Shown here: in pieces, positions 54,945-63,963 of the stretch | How positions within the stretch are numbered: the first letter of the stretch is position 1 | How the letters are laid out: the number at the start of each line of letters is the position of its first letter | Source: Blastopirellula sp. | GTDB taxonomy: Bacteria; Planctomycetota; Planctomycetia; Pirellulales; Pirellulaceae | Direction of reading: 5' to 3' | Assembly: GCA_002733575.1 (NCBI GenBank) | Contig: NVWB01000001.1 | Span: 62,001-126,000, forward strand | DNA length: 64,000 nucleotides | Program-made: the position numbers and the translations under genes | Notes under the pieces: generated by a model | What the model was told of the DNA's origin: nothing | Databases searched by the model: none | Seen by the model: only the letters and a program-made list of their open reading frames with translations

Positions 54945-56348
54945 GGAGCTATGGTTGATTTTGGGTGACGGCGTCCATTCAAGCGACGCAGGTTGCATTG
55001 GTATCGGTCACTTCGACACCGTCGTTGAACTTGATGCCTTCGATGAGTTTGGGCAACTGATTTCTGCCTTTCAGGCGTAACCATTTTTTGGATGCCGCCT
55101 GAATGAGCGTGAACACCATCAGCTTTGCTGTTTTTTGCGACAGTGCACCTTTGGTTCTGACCGTCCTGTGTCTGACGGTGGCGAAGACACTTTCTATCGG
55201 GTTTGAGGTTCGCAAATGGATCCAGTGTTCTGCAGGGAAATCTTAGAAGGCCAGTAATTCGTCTCTGCTCTTTGTCAGGCAGGTCACAGCCTTCTCAAAT
55301 TTGACACCGTATTTCTCTTTGAACAGATCGAGTGCGACCAGGGCCTCGGCGCGTGTTTCCGCATGCTGGATGTCGTTCAGATCAGATTTCACCGCTGCCG
55401 CCATAGGCTTGGGAAAATGGTTCAGAACGTTCTTCACCTTATGAACCCAGCAACGCTGATGTCTGGTGCTGGGAAATACCTCATCCAGAGCTTTCCAGAA
55501 GCCCATGGCACCGTCGCCAACCGCAATCTCCGGGGCGATGGACAGGCCACGGCTCCTGAGGCCCACCAACAACTCACGTCAGCTTTGCGCACTTTCGCGC
55601 AGACCAACCTGAAAGCCCAACAGCTCCTTTTCCCTTCAGGCGTGGCACCGATGATTACCAGCATGCATTCTGCGTTGTCTTCCATGCGGGCCTGAAGATA
55701 GACACCGTCAGCCCAGATATAGACATAGCGGCGGGCGGAGAGATCGCGTCGCTGCCAGCTGTCATACTGAGCCTGCCACCCTGCCGTAAGGCGCGTGATC
55801 ACACCGGGCGACAAGTTTGGCGCGTCTGGTCCAAGCAGGGGACCCAGCGCCTCCTGAAAATCACCTGTGGAAATCCCGCGCAGATATAACACCGGCAAAA
55901 GGGCATCCAGGCTTGGAGAACGGCGCGCCCATTTTGGCAGGATGCTGGAGGTGAAACGAACTTTCGCGGTTTCCGGTTGCTCCGAAATCCGATCACGAAC
56001 CTTGGGGCGTCGCACTTCAACAGCACCGACCCCCGTATGAATCTGGCGCTCCGGCCCAAACCCATGCCGCACAATACGCTGTCGACCGTCCACCAGCCGC
56101 TCTTCGCTGAAATCGGCAACAAAGGCATCCGCCTCAGCGACTAATGCTTCGGCAAGCATACGGCGCGCTCCCTCGCGTGCAATTTCTGTCAAAGGATCAT
56201 CAATCTTTTCAGATTGGCGGAAGGGCAGGATCGTTCTATCGTCTTTCATGGCGTATCGCTCCTTGTGAGGTTCTGGCTGGCTTTGACACCCGCCACGATA
56301 CGGCGCCTTCAAATTTCAGCCATCACCCAAATTCGCGCATAGCTCCAC
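54945..56348 (-). mobile_element. IS256-family element, copy 2
   Basis: The left end GGAGCTATGGTTGATTTTGG matches, with a two-base offset and some mismatches, the right end read inward from 56348 (GTGGAGCTATGCGCGAATTT). TGCTGTGC at 54937-54944 and 56349-56356 fits an 8-bp target duplication. The transposase is broken. Confidence 0.75.
54979..56249 (-). pseudogene. IS256-family transposase with frameshift and two stops
   Basis: From ATG 56249 (MKDDRTILPFRQ, AAGGAGCG upstream) the frame is good to ECMLVIIGATPEGK, then shifts by one base in an A run at about 55640. The correct frame has a TGA at about 55579 (expected Trp in SAQSWRELL) and a TAA at about 55243 (expected Tyr in LLAFYDFPAEHW). The rest to 54979 is normal. 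Its ends look usable, but the protein is dead. Confidence 0.85.
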
Positions 56349-56356
56349 TGCTGTGC
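56349..56356. repeat. Probable target-site duplication of IS256 copy 2, right
   Basis: TGCTGTGC, partner of 54937-54944. Confidence 0.65.
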
Positions 56357-56457
56357 GATTAGACAACCACGTCTGAGTGCCAATCTCGGCTTGCAGATGC
56401 GGCCAAGAGACAAACTCGGTACCACGTCAAAGGTGATGGATTTACGGGCACTGAAGG

Positions 56458-56498
56458 GACCGTGATGGTGTGGATACCCCCACTCAACGGCATCGCAA
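56458..56498 (+). repeat. 41-bp perfect inverted repeat, left arm
   Basis: This arm (starting GACCGTGATGGTGTGGATAC) is the exact reverse complement of 56692-56732. It contains the upstream region of an IS110 transposase fragment. Confidence 0.9.
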
Positions 56499-56543
56499 TG
56501 TGCCAGAATGGTGACGTATCACCAAGCAAGGAGGAGGGTATCC

Positions 56544-56700
56544 ATGGAAGATGTTAGCATTATTGGAGTCGATTTAGCCAAGAAGGTTTTTCAACTGCAC
56601 GGGTCGGCGTCGGATGGATCGGTTGTGTTTCGTAAGAAACTGTCCCGGTTGCAGTTTGCCAAATTTATAAAAGACCACCCGCGCTGTATCGTTGCGATGC
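56544..56700 (+). pseudogene. IS110-family transposase N-terminal fragment
   Basis: GGAGGAGGG precedes ATG 56544. The protein reads MEDVSIIGVDLAKKVFQLHG, the first catalytic aspartate region of the DEDD domain, then FAKFIKDHPRCIVAM. Exactly there it runs into the inverted copy of its own upstream region. Only about 52 codons remain. Confidence 0.8.
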
Positions 56701-56732
56701 CGTTGAGTGGGGGTATCCACACCATCACGGTC
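56692..56732 (-). repeat. 41-bp perfect inverted repeat, right arm
   Basis: Exact reverse complement of 56458-56498; it ends the IS110 frame. Confidence 0.9.
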
Positions 56733-56839
56733 AGTGTTTTTGTCTGCCGTCGCTCTCCGCAGCCGTCATCTTCTGGCTCTGAAAATCAACGAGCCTAGAT
56801 ATAGATCTTTTTGGTTGAACCAATTTAGAAAACTGGCTA

Positions 56840-56866
56840 TACCATTTTGGTAACGCCAAGTTGGTA
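56840..56866. promoter_or_regulatory. GntR-type operator box D
   Basis: TACCA-TTT-TGGTA (56840-56852) is a perfect palindrome, followed by a degenerate second copy CGCCA-AGT-TGGTA (56854-56866). It lies about 240 bases upstream of the second alcohol dehydrogenase; the stretch 56867-57097 holds no gene. Confidence 0.65.
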
Positions 56867-57097
56867 ATTTTCCCATCTTGATCAAGCAGGGTAGAAGAGG
56901 GCAGCATTTGGGCCAGGTCCGAGCTCCGCAGAAAGAAATGCGACATTGGAGAGGAGATTCTGCCGCAATTGGAGGGACAGCGTCGTCAAAGGTCGTGGGC
57001 CGAAAACCTCACTTTTGGGACCCTTCCCATGCTTCGATGAAAGCCGGAAACGCCATGTCGCAGAACTAGCGACAACTTCACAATATAGGAGATTGAA

Positions 57098-58150
57098 ATG
57101 AAAAGCGTACGTGTTTGTGAGCACGGTGAACCGTTGGTTTCGGTGGAAACCGAGACGCCCCAATTGAAGGGGACCGAGGTTCTCTTGAAAGTGAACGCCT
57201 CGGGTATCTGCCACACAGACCTGCACCTTTGGGAGGGTGGATATGACTTGGGGGGCGGCAACAGATTGAACATTGCCGAGCGCGGGATCTCGTTGCCAAT
57301 GACGATGGGTCATGAGGTTGCAGGCACTGTGATCTCTGTGGGTCCGGAGGGGGATGCTTCGGTGATCGGAAAAGAGTGCGTTGCGTATCCTTGGTTGGGG
57401 TGCGGTGAATGCTCCACATGCAAAAGGGGCCAAGAAAACCTTTGTGCGACCTCTAGATCTCTTGGTGTTTTTATCCCGGGGGGCTACGCCGAGTACGTTG
57501 TTCTTCCGCACGCAAAATACTGTGTTGAACACGGAGGCATTCCCGCCTCACAAGCAGCGCTGCTGGCATGTTCCGGCGTGACGACTTACAGTGCCATCCG
57601 CAAATTTGGCGATGTCCTCAAGGAAGAACCCCTTGTGATACTTGGCGCTGGCGGTCTGGGACTGATGGCGTTGTCGATCGTTCAGGCAATGGAATTCAAG
57701 GGAGCAATAGTCGTCGATATTGACCCCAAAAAGCTGGATGCTGCTGTGCAAGCCGGTGCGATAGCGGTGGTCAATTCAAGCGAAGATGGCGCGGCTGACA
57801 AGATCAAGGAACAGACGGGCGGCGGTGCGATGGCCGTTCTCGACCTTGTGGGCGCCGAAGCGACGATAAACCTGGCTTTGGATTCGGTGGCCCGTGCGGC
57901 ACAAATTGTTGTATGTGGCCTTTACGGTGGCGAACTCAGAGTGCCGCTTCCCTTTGTTCCGATGCGACCGCTGAATATCCGGGGAAGTTGGGTTGGCAAC
58001 CTTACGGAATTGAGGGAGGTTATCAAACTAGCACAAGACAAGGGGATCGCGCCGGTTCCGGTAACGGAATGTCCCCTGAGCCAAGCCAATGATGCGTTGA
58101 TGGATCTCAAGGACGGCAAGCTCGTGGGCCGTGCCGTGATCCGGCCTTAA
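57098..58150 (+). CDS. Zinc-dependent alcohol dehydrogenase, copy 2
   Basis: This 350-residue paralog of the 30847-31899 enzyme has zinc ligands in GICHTDLH and GHE, structural cluster GCGECSTCKRGQENLC and GAGGLG. AGGAGA precedes the ATG. A GntR-type box upstream suggests the same regulation as the first copy. Together they may act on different alcohols or growth conditions. Confidence 0.9.
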   Translation: MKSVRVCEHGEPLVSVETETPQLKGTEVLLKVNASGICHTDLHLWEGGYDLGGGNRLNIAERGISLPMTMGHEVAGTVISVGPEGDASVIGKECVAYPWLGCGECSTCKRGQENLCATSRSLGVFIPGGYAEYVVLPHAKYCVEHGGIPASQAALLACSGVTTYSAIRKFGDVLKEEPLVILGAGGLGLMALSIVQAMEFKGAIVVDIDPKKLDAAVQAGAIAVVNSSEDGAADKIKEQTGGGAMAVLDLVGAEATINLALDSVARAAQIVVCGLYGGELRVPLPFVPMRPLNIRGSWVGNLTELREVIKLAQDKGIAPVPVTECPLSQANDALMDLKDGKLVGRAVIRP

Positions 58151-58316
58151 ACGCAATACAGGCCGGGTTTTAAGTCCTAGTACACCGCCACGAGATGACG
58201 AGTTTTCAAGTGCGATGTCCGAAAACAGGGGTATTGAACATCCGCTGAATAATTTGGAGGCTTGTATTCGGACCCTGGTGCAGCCTTGCCAGGTAGCCCT
58301 TCATAGGCCGAGCGTT

Positions 58317-58329
58317 TGGTATCGTGCCA
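58317..58329. promoter_or_regulatory. Weak GntR-like box before acyl-CoA dehydrogenase remnant
   Basis: TGGTA-TCG-TGCCA differs by one base from a palindrome of the same half-sites. It lies 56 bases before the ATG at 58385. Confidence 0.3.
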
Positions 58330-58384
58330 AATGCATCCAATCGTAACATGAACGCCGAGAATTTTGTTGGAGGCAAAGGGGAGC

Positions 58385-58670
58385 ATGGATCTGAGGCTCG
58401 ATGATAGAGAACGCGATTTGTTACAAAGAGCGATTGCTTTCGCAGAGCGCGAAGTCGCGCCCAAAGCGTCGGCTTGGGAAGATGCAGCGTGCTTATCCAC
58501 CGAGGCCCTAAAGGCCGCTTCAAAGGCGGGGCTATCGGTCTGGAAGTGCCGACAGCGATGGGTGGGCTTGGCGGAAGCTTTACCCTTAAGGCACGTGTGG
58601 TCGAAGAAATGGCTCGCCATTGCTTTGCCTTTACCTTCAGCCGGCCTTGTTGCAAGGATCGCGGATGATC
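58385..58670 (+). pseudogene. Acyl-CoA dehydrogenase N-terminal remnant
   Basis: GAGG-rich sequence precedes ATG 58385. The protein starts MDLRLDDRERDLLQRAIAFA, EREVAPKASAWED, shifts frame near 58530, and continues IGLEVPTAMGGLGGSFTLKA and VVEEMARHCFAFTFS, typical of the N-terminal domain of acyl-CoA dehydrogenases. An IS5 remnant cuts it at about 58680. It shows that a beta-oxidation-like step once belonged to this cluster. Confidence 0.75.
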
Positions 58671-58709
58671 TGATAGATGCGCATTTTGTCACCAGCTCGG
58701 ATGCCATTG

Positions 58710-58995
58710 ATGCCGCATAAGTTCAACGCTGCCCGACGGCACAAGTTTTCGAAGAAGCGGTATCGGGTGACGAATTGGGCCAGCTATAATGAAAACCTTC
58801 GGCAACAAGGTGATTTGACTGTTTGGATCAATACTGATGCGCTCAAACTTTGGGCTGCGCCGCGTCGGATATCACGGGGTGGTCAGCCGAAATACTCGGA
58901 TTTGGCCATCACGATTTGCCTGACTTTAAGCATGATATACAAACAGCCGTTGCGCCAAACACAAGGGCTGACGCGTGACGTGGCAAAGCTCATGG
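58710..58995 (+). pseudogene. IS5-family transposase N-terminal fragment
   Basis: MPHKFNAARRHKFSKKRYRV, then NLRQQGDLTVWINTDALKLW and LTRDVAKLMG is the start of an IS5 transposase. It is replaced by other sequence from about 58995. Confidence 0.75.
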
Positions 58996-59044
58996 GGTTC
59001 GAGTACCGTGCAACGACGGTTCAGTGGCATGCGGATCGTGCTGC

Positions 59045-59310
59045 ACAACGCCCCAAAATAACAAAGCTGGCCCAGAACCGACCTTGCGCCAATATGTTGA
59101 GGATCGGTTGTCAAGTCACGTGACCAGTTCCGATGGTGAGATCGCTCCCGGCCCCGATGTTGTCTGGACAAAACGCCGTTCTGTTCGGCAGCAGCATCGT
59201 AGGTGGGCAACAGCGTGGTCGCCGGAACAAATTGCTCACAGACTGCCACTGGACTATCCGGAAGATGAAACGATGCGCATCAGCCATGAGGCCATATACC
59301 AAGCACACTG
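59045..59310 (+). pseudogene. IS30-family transposase fragment
   Basis: The frame reads LRQYVEDRLSSHVTSSDGEI, VVWTKRRSVRQQHRRWATAW, then SPEQIAHRLP and MRISHEAIYQA, the front half of an IS30 transposase, then decays. Confidence 0.75.
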
Positions 59311-59687
59311 TCGCAAGTGCAGTATTCGTCTCATTCTGCCGCGCAACACGCGCGAGCGAGCGGCTCGGTCAACAATGGGATTTTACCCAGCAGGATAGGC
59401 TGAGCCTATTCGCCTGGAAAAGACGAAGAAGTAGCAACAGGCGCACTCGCAGCTTCATAAGAGACTGCCCAACATAAGCAGTGACCCGTATCAGCTTTGC
59501 AGTGGAGATTGCCTACGAGACAGACGAAATTCTGTCATGGGCCAGCCCACCACAGGCGTCTACACAGATTCACGGTACCCCGTTTGAGAACGCCGGTGCA
59601 ATAATCCTTCACTGAAGCGGCCGGATTGTCTGGTTGGCCGGAGCAAAACTCCATCAGTGTTACGCTTTCTGTTTTCAGAGGGCGGGG
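59311..59687. other. Spacer, decayed transposon DNA
   Basis: About 380 bases without a gene I can support; they lie between IS30 and IS21 remnants and are probably IS debris. Confidence 0.35.
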
Positions 59688-60036
59688 ATGAAGAACGTGG
59701 ATTTATACGGTCGGGTACGTCATGCAGTTCTAATTGATGGTATGAGTAGTCGGGAAGCGGCACGGGTATTTGGAGTTGATCCACGCACCGTCGCCAAGAT
59801 GTTGGCGTTTTCTGTGCCCCCCGGATACCGGCGCAGCCAACCTGTACGTCGCCCGAAGCTGGATGCGTTTACCGGGATTATTGATCAGGCCCTTGAGACA
59901 GATAAGCTGGTTCCAAAGAAGCAGCGGCATACCTCAAAGCGTATCTTTGAACGGTTGCGTGATGAGTATCAGTTTACGGGCGGCATCACGATCGTGAAGG
60001 ATTATATCTTCGCAGCCAGGCAGCGTCAGCGGGAGA
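59688..60036 (+). pseudogene. IS21-type istA N-terminal fragment
   Basis: GGCGGGG precedes ATG 59688. The protein reads MKNVDLYGRVRHAVLIDGMS, SREAARVFGVDPRTVAKML, then KRIFERLRDEYQFTGGITIV, typical of IS21 IstA. The frame stays open but loses resemblance after RQRQRE at 60036; the DDE core and istB are missing. Confidence 0.8.
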
Positions 60037-60186
60037 CGCTACTGAGAAAAATCCGTTCGGGAGGGAACGGCATATTAAGCGATGACGAATTGGACCTGTG
60101 GGCACGCCCGTCCGTTCTGCAAAAAATGAATCAGGTAGTGTCTGTCCGCTATCCGGTGGTGCCAGGTGCATCACAAAAGGAGCCAA

Positions 60187-60405
60187 TCACTCCCAAATGG
60201 GCTTCTTTCCAAGAACCAACGAAACGGTTTCGTCGAATTCGGCTCGGTTTGCCGTTACCAGGGCGTCTCTGATTGTAGAGAACTCACCGAACTCATGGCC
60301 GCAGCCATGGCAGGAAAGGACGGCATCACGCTTGGGAGGTTCGCTTTCGTCGATCACGTTATTGAGCCCGCATACCGTGCATTCAAAGAAAATATTGCCG
60401 CTCAT
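60187..60405 (-). CDS. Small zinc-ribbon protein
   Basis: This 72-residue protein has two cysteine pairs, CTVC (about 9-12) and CHGC (about 32-35), which form a likely zinc ribbon. The rest is acidic. I chose ATG 60405 (MSGNIFFEC) because GGAGCG stands upstream; the frame extends to 60468. The function is unknown. It lies among IS remnants without clear partners. Confidence 0.55.
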   Translation of the reverse strand: MSGNIFFECTVCGLNNVIDESEPPKRDAVLSCHGCGHEFGEFSTIRDALVTANRAEFDETVSLVLGKKPIWE

Positions 60406-60983
60406 GCCAACGCTCCAATTCAATACACCAAAGAAAGCAGCGTCGGCGAGAATCACGAGGTGTGTCAATGGGCGGGGGTCCTCAAGCCCAATTCACTATG
60501 TAAAAATGAGCATTTGCCTTTTCCGATCAGGACGAAAGTACAAGCGCTGTGAGGCTGCGGAAAGAGTGAAAATGACCGGGGTCGTCAGGCCACTCACCTC
60601 CCTCGCCCGGTCAGTCCTTTTGGGGTAGGACAGTTTCCGATTACATCAGATAGTATCCATCTGATATTTCAAAATCGACCAAAGTGTCGTGAAAAATTGT
60701 CACACCTCCAAATGTTCTACCTGGGAACAAATGGACCGGCCCCGGTTATGAGCCGTGCAGTTTCAGTTCAGAAATTCGTCCACCAAGTCATACCCGTCAT
60801 CAGGCACCGATACGTTTGGGGATGCCGTTCTGTACATCGCCAGCACTGGTTGCGCACATCAGAACTCTGGACCGCAGGATAGCAAGCTTTTGCAATCAAT
60901 CGTAAAGTTTTTGATCAGACGTTTAGGCTCGCGTCACCACAATTTGTTCATAGATTTTTTGCAGACAGGGGCTAAGGTTAGTT
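60406..60983. other. Spacer, no gene seen
   Basis: About 580 bases. A small palindrome TCAGAT...ATCTGA lies near 60645-60665. I see no gene I can support. Confidence 0.4.
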
Positions 60984-61361
60984 ATGCTCAAATTTTTGGC
61001 TTGTCTGTACCTGATTGCCTTAGCCAGCCCGGCTCTAGCGCAGGACTGGAGCCTGCGTTTGGCAGGTACCCAGCTGGGTCAGGTCCAGGCGCGGGCGGTG
61101 ACGGCTGGGACCATGCCGACTGTTATTGATGACGGGCAGTCCCGGGTCCAGGTTGAGGGGGCTTATTCTCACACATACGCTACCAAGAGCAGCATCAAGC
61201 TCGGGATATTCCGGGTCGATTCGGGCGGGCGCGTGTGCATTGATTTTCGCATCGGCGTTGGCCGCTGCGGTCGTTATGTGCACAGCAAGGGCATTCTGGT
61301 GACGCTGATCGAAAGGGGCGGGCGGTTTCCGATCCGAGTTCATCTGGATCTGAGGCCCTGA
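60984..61361 (+). CDS. Small exported protein of unknown function
   Basis: This 125-residue protein begins with a signal peptide MLKFLACLYLIALASPALAQ. The mature part of about 105 residues is basic, with two cysteines (in RVCIDFRIGVGRCGRY) that could form a disulfide. I do not recognise the family. No operon partner is evident. Confidence 0.5.
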   Translation: MLKFLACLYLIALASPALAQDWSLRLAGTQLGQVQARAVTAGTMPTVIDDGQSRVQVEGAYSHTYATKSSIKLGIFRVDSGGRVCIDFRIGVGRCGRYVHSKGILVTLIERGGRFPIRVHLDLRP

Positions 61362-61582
61362 CGCGCAGAGGTATGGCTGCTAACGATATGTCCGACGCCG
61401 TGCGGGGGCATTTTCGCGGCGAGGATTGGGATAACGAAATGCGAGAGGGTGATTGAGTTCGACGCAGCAAACTAAGGTGCGGTCAGCGGAACGTGTTGAA
61501 GGGTAGTGGCGCGGGTTTTGGCGAGGAATAAAGCCTCCACACAGCCGCTTTCGTCTGCCAGTCCGGTTGCCAGAATCTGCGG
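61362..61582. other. Spacer, no gene seen
   Basis: Between two convergent small genes; no clear terminator found. Confidence 0.4.
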
Positions 61583-61975
61583 CTACTTTGCGGGCATAAA
61601 CGTGTAGAACAGGTGTTCGTGGTCGACTGATCCCGAGTTCGAGAGTGTCACCTCGTGACCGGGAGTGGTGGACCAGCGGTCGCCTACTCGGAAAGTATAG
61701 CTTTCGCCACTTGTGTGATCAACCACTGACAACTCTCCCATCGTAGCTTGGCACACACTTTGTGCTGGCACTGTGGAATCCCAAGAGGCTCCTGGTTTCA
61801 GGGTTATCTTGCGAAACAGAATCTTGTCTACGCCCGGTGTCAGCGAAGGATATTCGGCGATCACGTCGACAGTAACGCCGTCTGGCAAATCCTGTGCTTG
61901 GCCGGTGCTGGGCACTGCCAATAACGCAATGGCTAGTAAACCTACTGCGATGAACACGTTTGAGACACGTAACAT
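61583..61975 (-). CDS. Exported cupin-like protein
   Basis: This 130-residue protein has a signal peptide (VGLLAIALLAVPSTGQAQ) and a small beta-barrel segment with KITLKPGASWDST, GELSVVD and FRVGDRW, then HEHLFYTFMP, resembling a minimal cupin. The usual metal histidines are mostly missing, so enzymatic activity is doubtful. The function is unknown. Confidence 0.6.
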   Translation of the reverse strand: MLRVSNVFIAVGLLAIALLAVPSTGQAQDLPDGVTVDVIAEYPSLTPGVDKILFRKITLKPGASWDSTVPAQSVCQATMGELSVVDHTSGESYTFRVGDRWSTTPGHEVTLSNSGSVDHEHLFYTFMPAK

Positions 61976-62172
61976 ATCATTCTCCCTATAAAGATGAACG
62001 TTGTGCTGCTCGATGCCCTCAAATGATAGAAACCAATATAGCAGATTTTCGGGGATTGACGAAATTTAGTCGCTACCTGACTCCACTTTTGTTCTCGGTT
62101 GCCAAGAACATGTGGCGGTAATTTGACGGTGCAACTACGGGTTTCCCGTAGTCCAGCAAAGGAACGGATCGG

Positions 62173-62313
62173 ATGATTAGGCTGAAATGGAAGAAGGCTG
62201 CGACCGCTACTGATATGACCGAAGTGTTACGCACATGCCGGACGAAGGGTTGGCGTGTCGTGCCTACCGGTTTCTTGTCCGGCGGCGGCTGGCTCATTTT
62301 CACAAAGGTCTAA
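62173..62313 (+). CDS. Possible 46-residue protein
   Basis: An open frame starts MIRLKWKKAATATDMTEVLR and ends SGGGWLIFTKV, with AAGGAACGG before the ATG. The basic start and compact hydrophobic end look protein-like, but no family is recognised. Confidence 0.3.
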   Translation: MIRLKWKKAATATDMTEVLRTCRTKGWRVVPTGFLSGGGWLIFTKV

Positions 62314-62436
62314 AAGGAGCCTGATGTGGCAATACATTTCGACAGACCTACACGCGGCTTGCCAGTCGTGGTTCCTGAGGCGTTGTTGCAGAGATCACGG
62401 GACAAGCGCAGATCGCCCTTACCCATGAAGTTGTTC

Positions 62437-62575
62437 AGCCGACACACTCGAACCTGGCGCGTCCAAGTTCGGTCATTCTGTTGAGAACCTGCACACCGAC
62501 CCTTGCCTCTGTTTTCTGATTATCGAAGTTACGCGAATTCAGCTTTGGCCCGATCACTGCTTTCCAGCGCCCGAT
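62437..62575 (-). pseudogene. IS5-family transposase C-terminal fragment
   Basis: The minus strand reads AVIGPKLNSRNFDNQKTEAR, then VLNRMTELGRARFECVG and stop, the typical end of an IS5 transposase. An IS5-like terminus (GGCGTTGTTGCAGAGATC) lies near 62382. Confidence 0.65.
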
Positions 62576-62598
62576 CGGGAGTGGAAAGATTCTGGGGG

Positions 62599-63963
62599 TC
62601 ATGCCGCAGTTTGGCGGTGAGAGACCTTGAGGCGTCCGTCCAGCACAGCGGCTCTTGTCAGTGCAACACGATGGGCTCCACGTGGGGACCAACGCATTCT
62701 GCGACGCTTGCCCATGCGGGTGTTTGCAATGTCGTCGACGCACCCCTCTGCCCGTGAGGACGAGATCGGAAGGCCAACTCTGTATCGCTTCGCGTAGTTC
62801 GGAGCTGAGCGCTCATTATTTCGAAGATACGTTTCCAACGCGTCGCAGCGGGCAGTGACCTTTCGGATCGAGGAACCAATCTGAGGTCGGGATTGGTCCT
62901 CAAACCGACGGCTGGTGTGCTTGAGTGTCTGGATAGCAGCCAAAGCGCGGCGGAGTTGTCCATGCCAAACTAACCACCGAATGCGCTCTGCCAACCATGG
63001 AAGGTCATCAGCATCTTTTCGTCCGCAACAGGCTTGCGCGAGACCAACCGTTGCGTTCTCAACATGTCTGATCCGCATTGAAATGTGCCACCAATCGAGG
63101 ATGTGCCTGACAGGCTGATCAACGGCGCGTTTCACATAATTAACCAGTGCTGGTTCACCATCAGAAAAGACAGTGATCTGGTCGCCCGGCCGCCACCCAG
63201 CCGCAGCCAAATCCTCGCTGATCTGGCGACTTGATGAAGGCGACGCGGATTCCACAAAGCCAAATCGCCTGCTACCCGTTGTTGTCTCGATGCGCCCAAC
63301 TACGACATCAAGGTGCCGTTTCTGATATTCTGGTCGGCACCGAATATGGGCGCCGTCCAAAAATACATTGGCCGGACCTGACTCCTGCGACGTCTCAGAT
63401 GTCTCTGGTTTGCTGCAAGAGAGGCTGGGTTCAAGCTTTTCGGCGACACGGCCAAACCGGTTGCGTGTAGTGACGTGGGACTGAACCTGGCACGGCAAGA
63501 ACGTATTCATCGGCCGCGCGGCTTCACGAAATGAGTGGCGCGATGCCAGCTCTGCCTGCAAACGTTGTAATTCTGGCGTCGCGCGGTCAGGTAGGAAATA
63601 GCTGAGCGGTGAGAGCGGGCTGCCTATTCTTCCGTTGGTATCCGCCTGACATAGGCAAAGCTTGATGCGTGGAGCACGCGCAGTGATACGTCCGAACATG
63701 GTATCCAGTGTGCGCGAGCGATAGTCATGGATACGCCGTACGCGCCCGCATCCTGGACAAGGACGACAGGCTTGAGACATTTTCTCCACCTGATCCTGCA
63801 CGATGGCTTTCTGCAATTGGGCGAGGATCGTCTTGGCATCTTCAAGCATAAGACCGATCGCCTCACCACTCATTTTTCGAAAGGGCCGAGACCAGGTGCC
63901 TAGTGCGTGTTTTCGTGTTTTTCCATCCTCGAAAATTGTTTCAACCGTGATCCGAACGTCCAT
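62599..63963 (-). CDS. ISKra4-like transposase
   Basis: This 454-residue protein has a zinc-binding N-terminal part (CRPCPGCGRVRRIHDYRSRT) and a transposase core with VFLDGAHIRCRPEYQKRHLD, ITVFSDGEPALVNYVKRAVD and HILDWWHISMRIRH, then a C-terminal RMGKRRRMRWSPRGAHRVAL. This fits ISKra4-type transposases. It appears complete; the right end of the element lies at or beyond the window edge. Confidence 0.75.
   Translation of the reverse strand: MDVRITVETIFEDGKTRKHALGTWSRPFRKMSGEAIGLMLEDAKTILAQLQKAIVQDQVEKMSQACRPCPGCGRVRRIHDYRSRTLDTMFGRITARAPRIKLCLCQADTNGRIGSPLSPLSYFLPDRATPELQRLQAELASRHSFREAARPMNTFLPCQVQSHVTTRNRFGRVAEKLEPSLSCSKPETSETSQESGPANVFLDGAHIRCRPEYQKRHLDVVVGRIETTTGSRRFGFVESASPSSSRQISEDLAAAGWRPGDQITVFSDGEPALVNYVKRAVDQPVRHILDWWHISMRIRHVENATVGLAQACCGRKDADDLPWLAERIRWLVWHGQLRRALAAIQTLKHTSRRFEDQSRPQIGSSIRKVTARCDALETYLRNNERSAPNYAKRYRVGLPISSSRAEGCVDDIANTRMGKRRRMRWSPRGAHRVALTRAAVLDGRLKVSHRQTAA

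Noticed and set aside
56878-57532. Open frames around the start of alcohol dehydrogenase 2, including a 216-codon minus-strand frame
   Set aside because: They have low-complexity composition and are antisense to, or just upstream of, a strong dehydrogenase gene.
61420-61450. Possible sixth hairpin mini-element (GAGAGGG shoulder after an imperfect stem)
   Set aside because: The stem is imperfect with a large loop and the TGCCCGGCA shoulder is absent.
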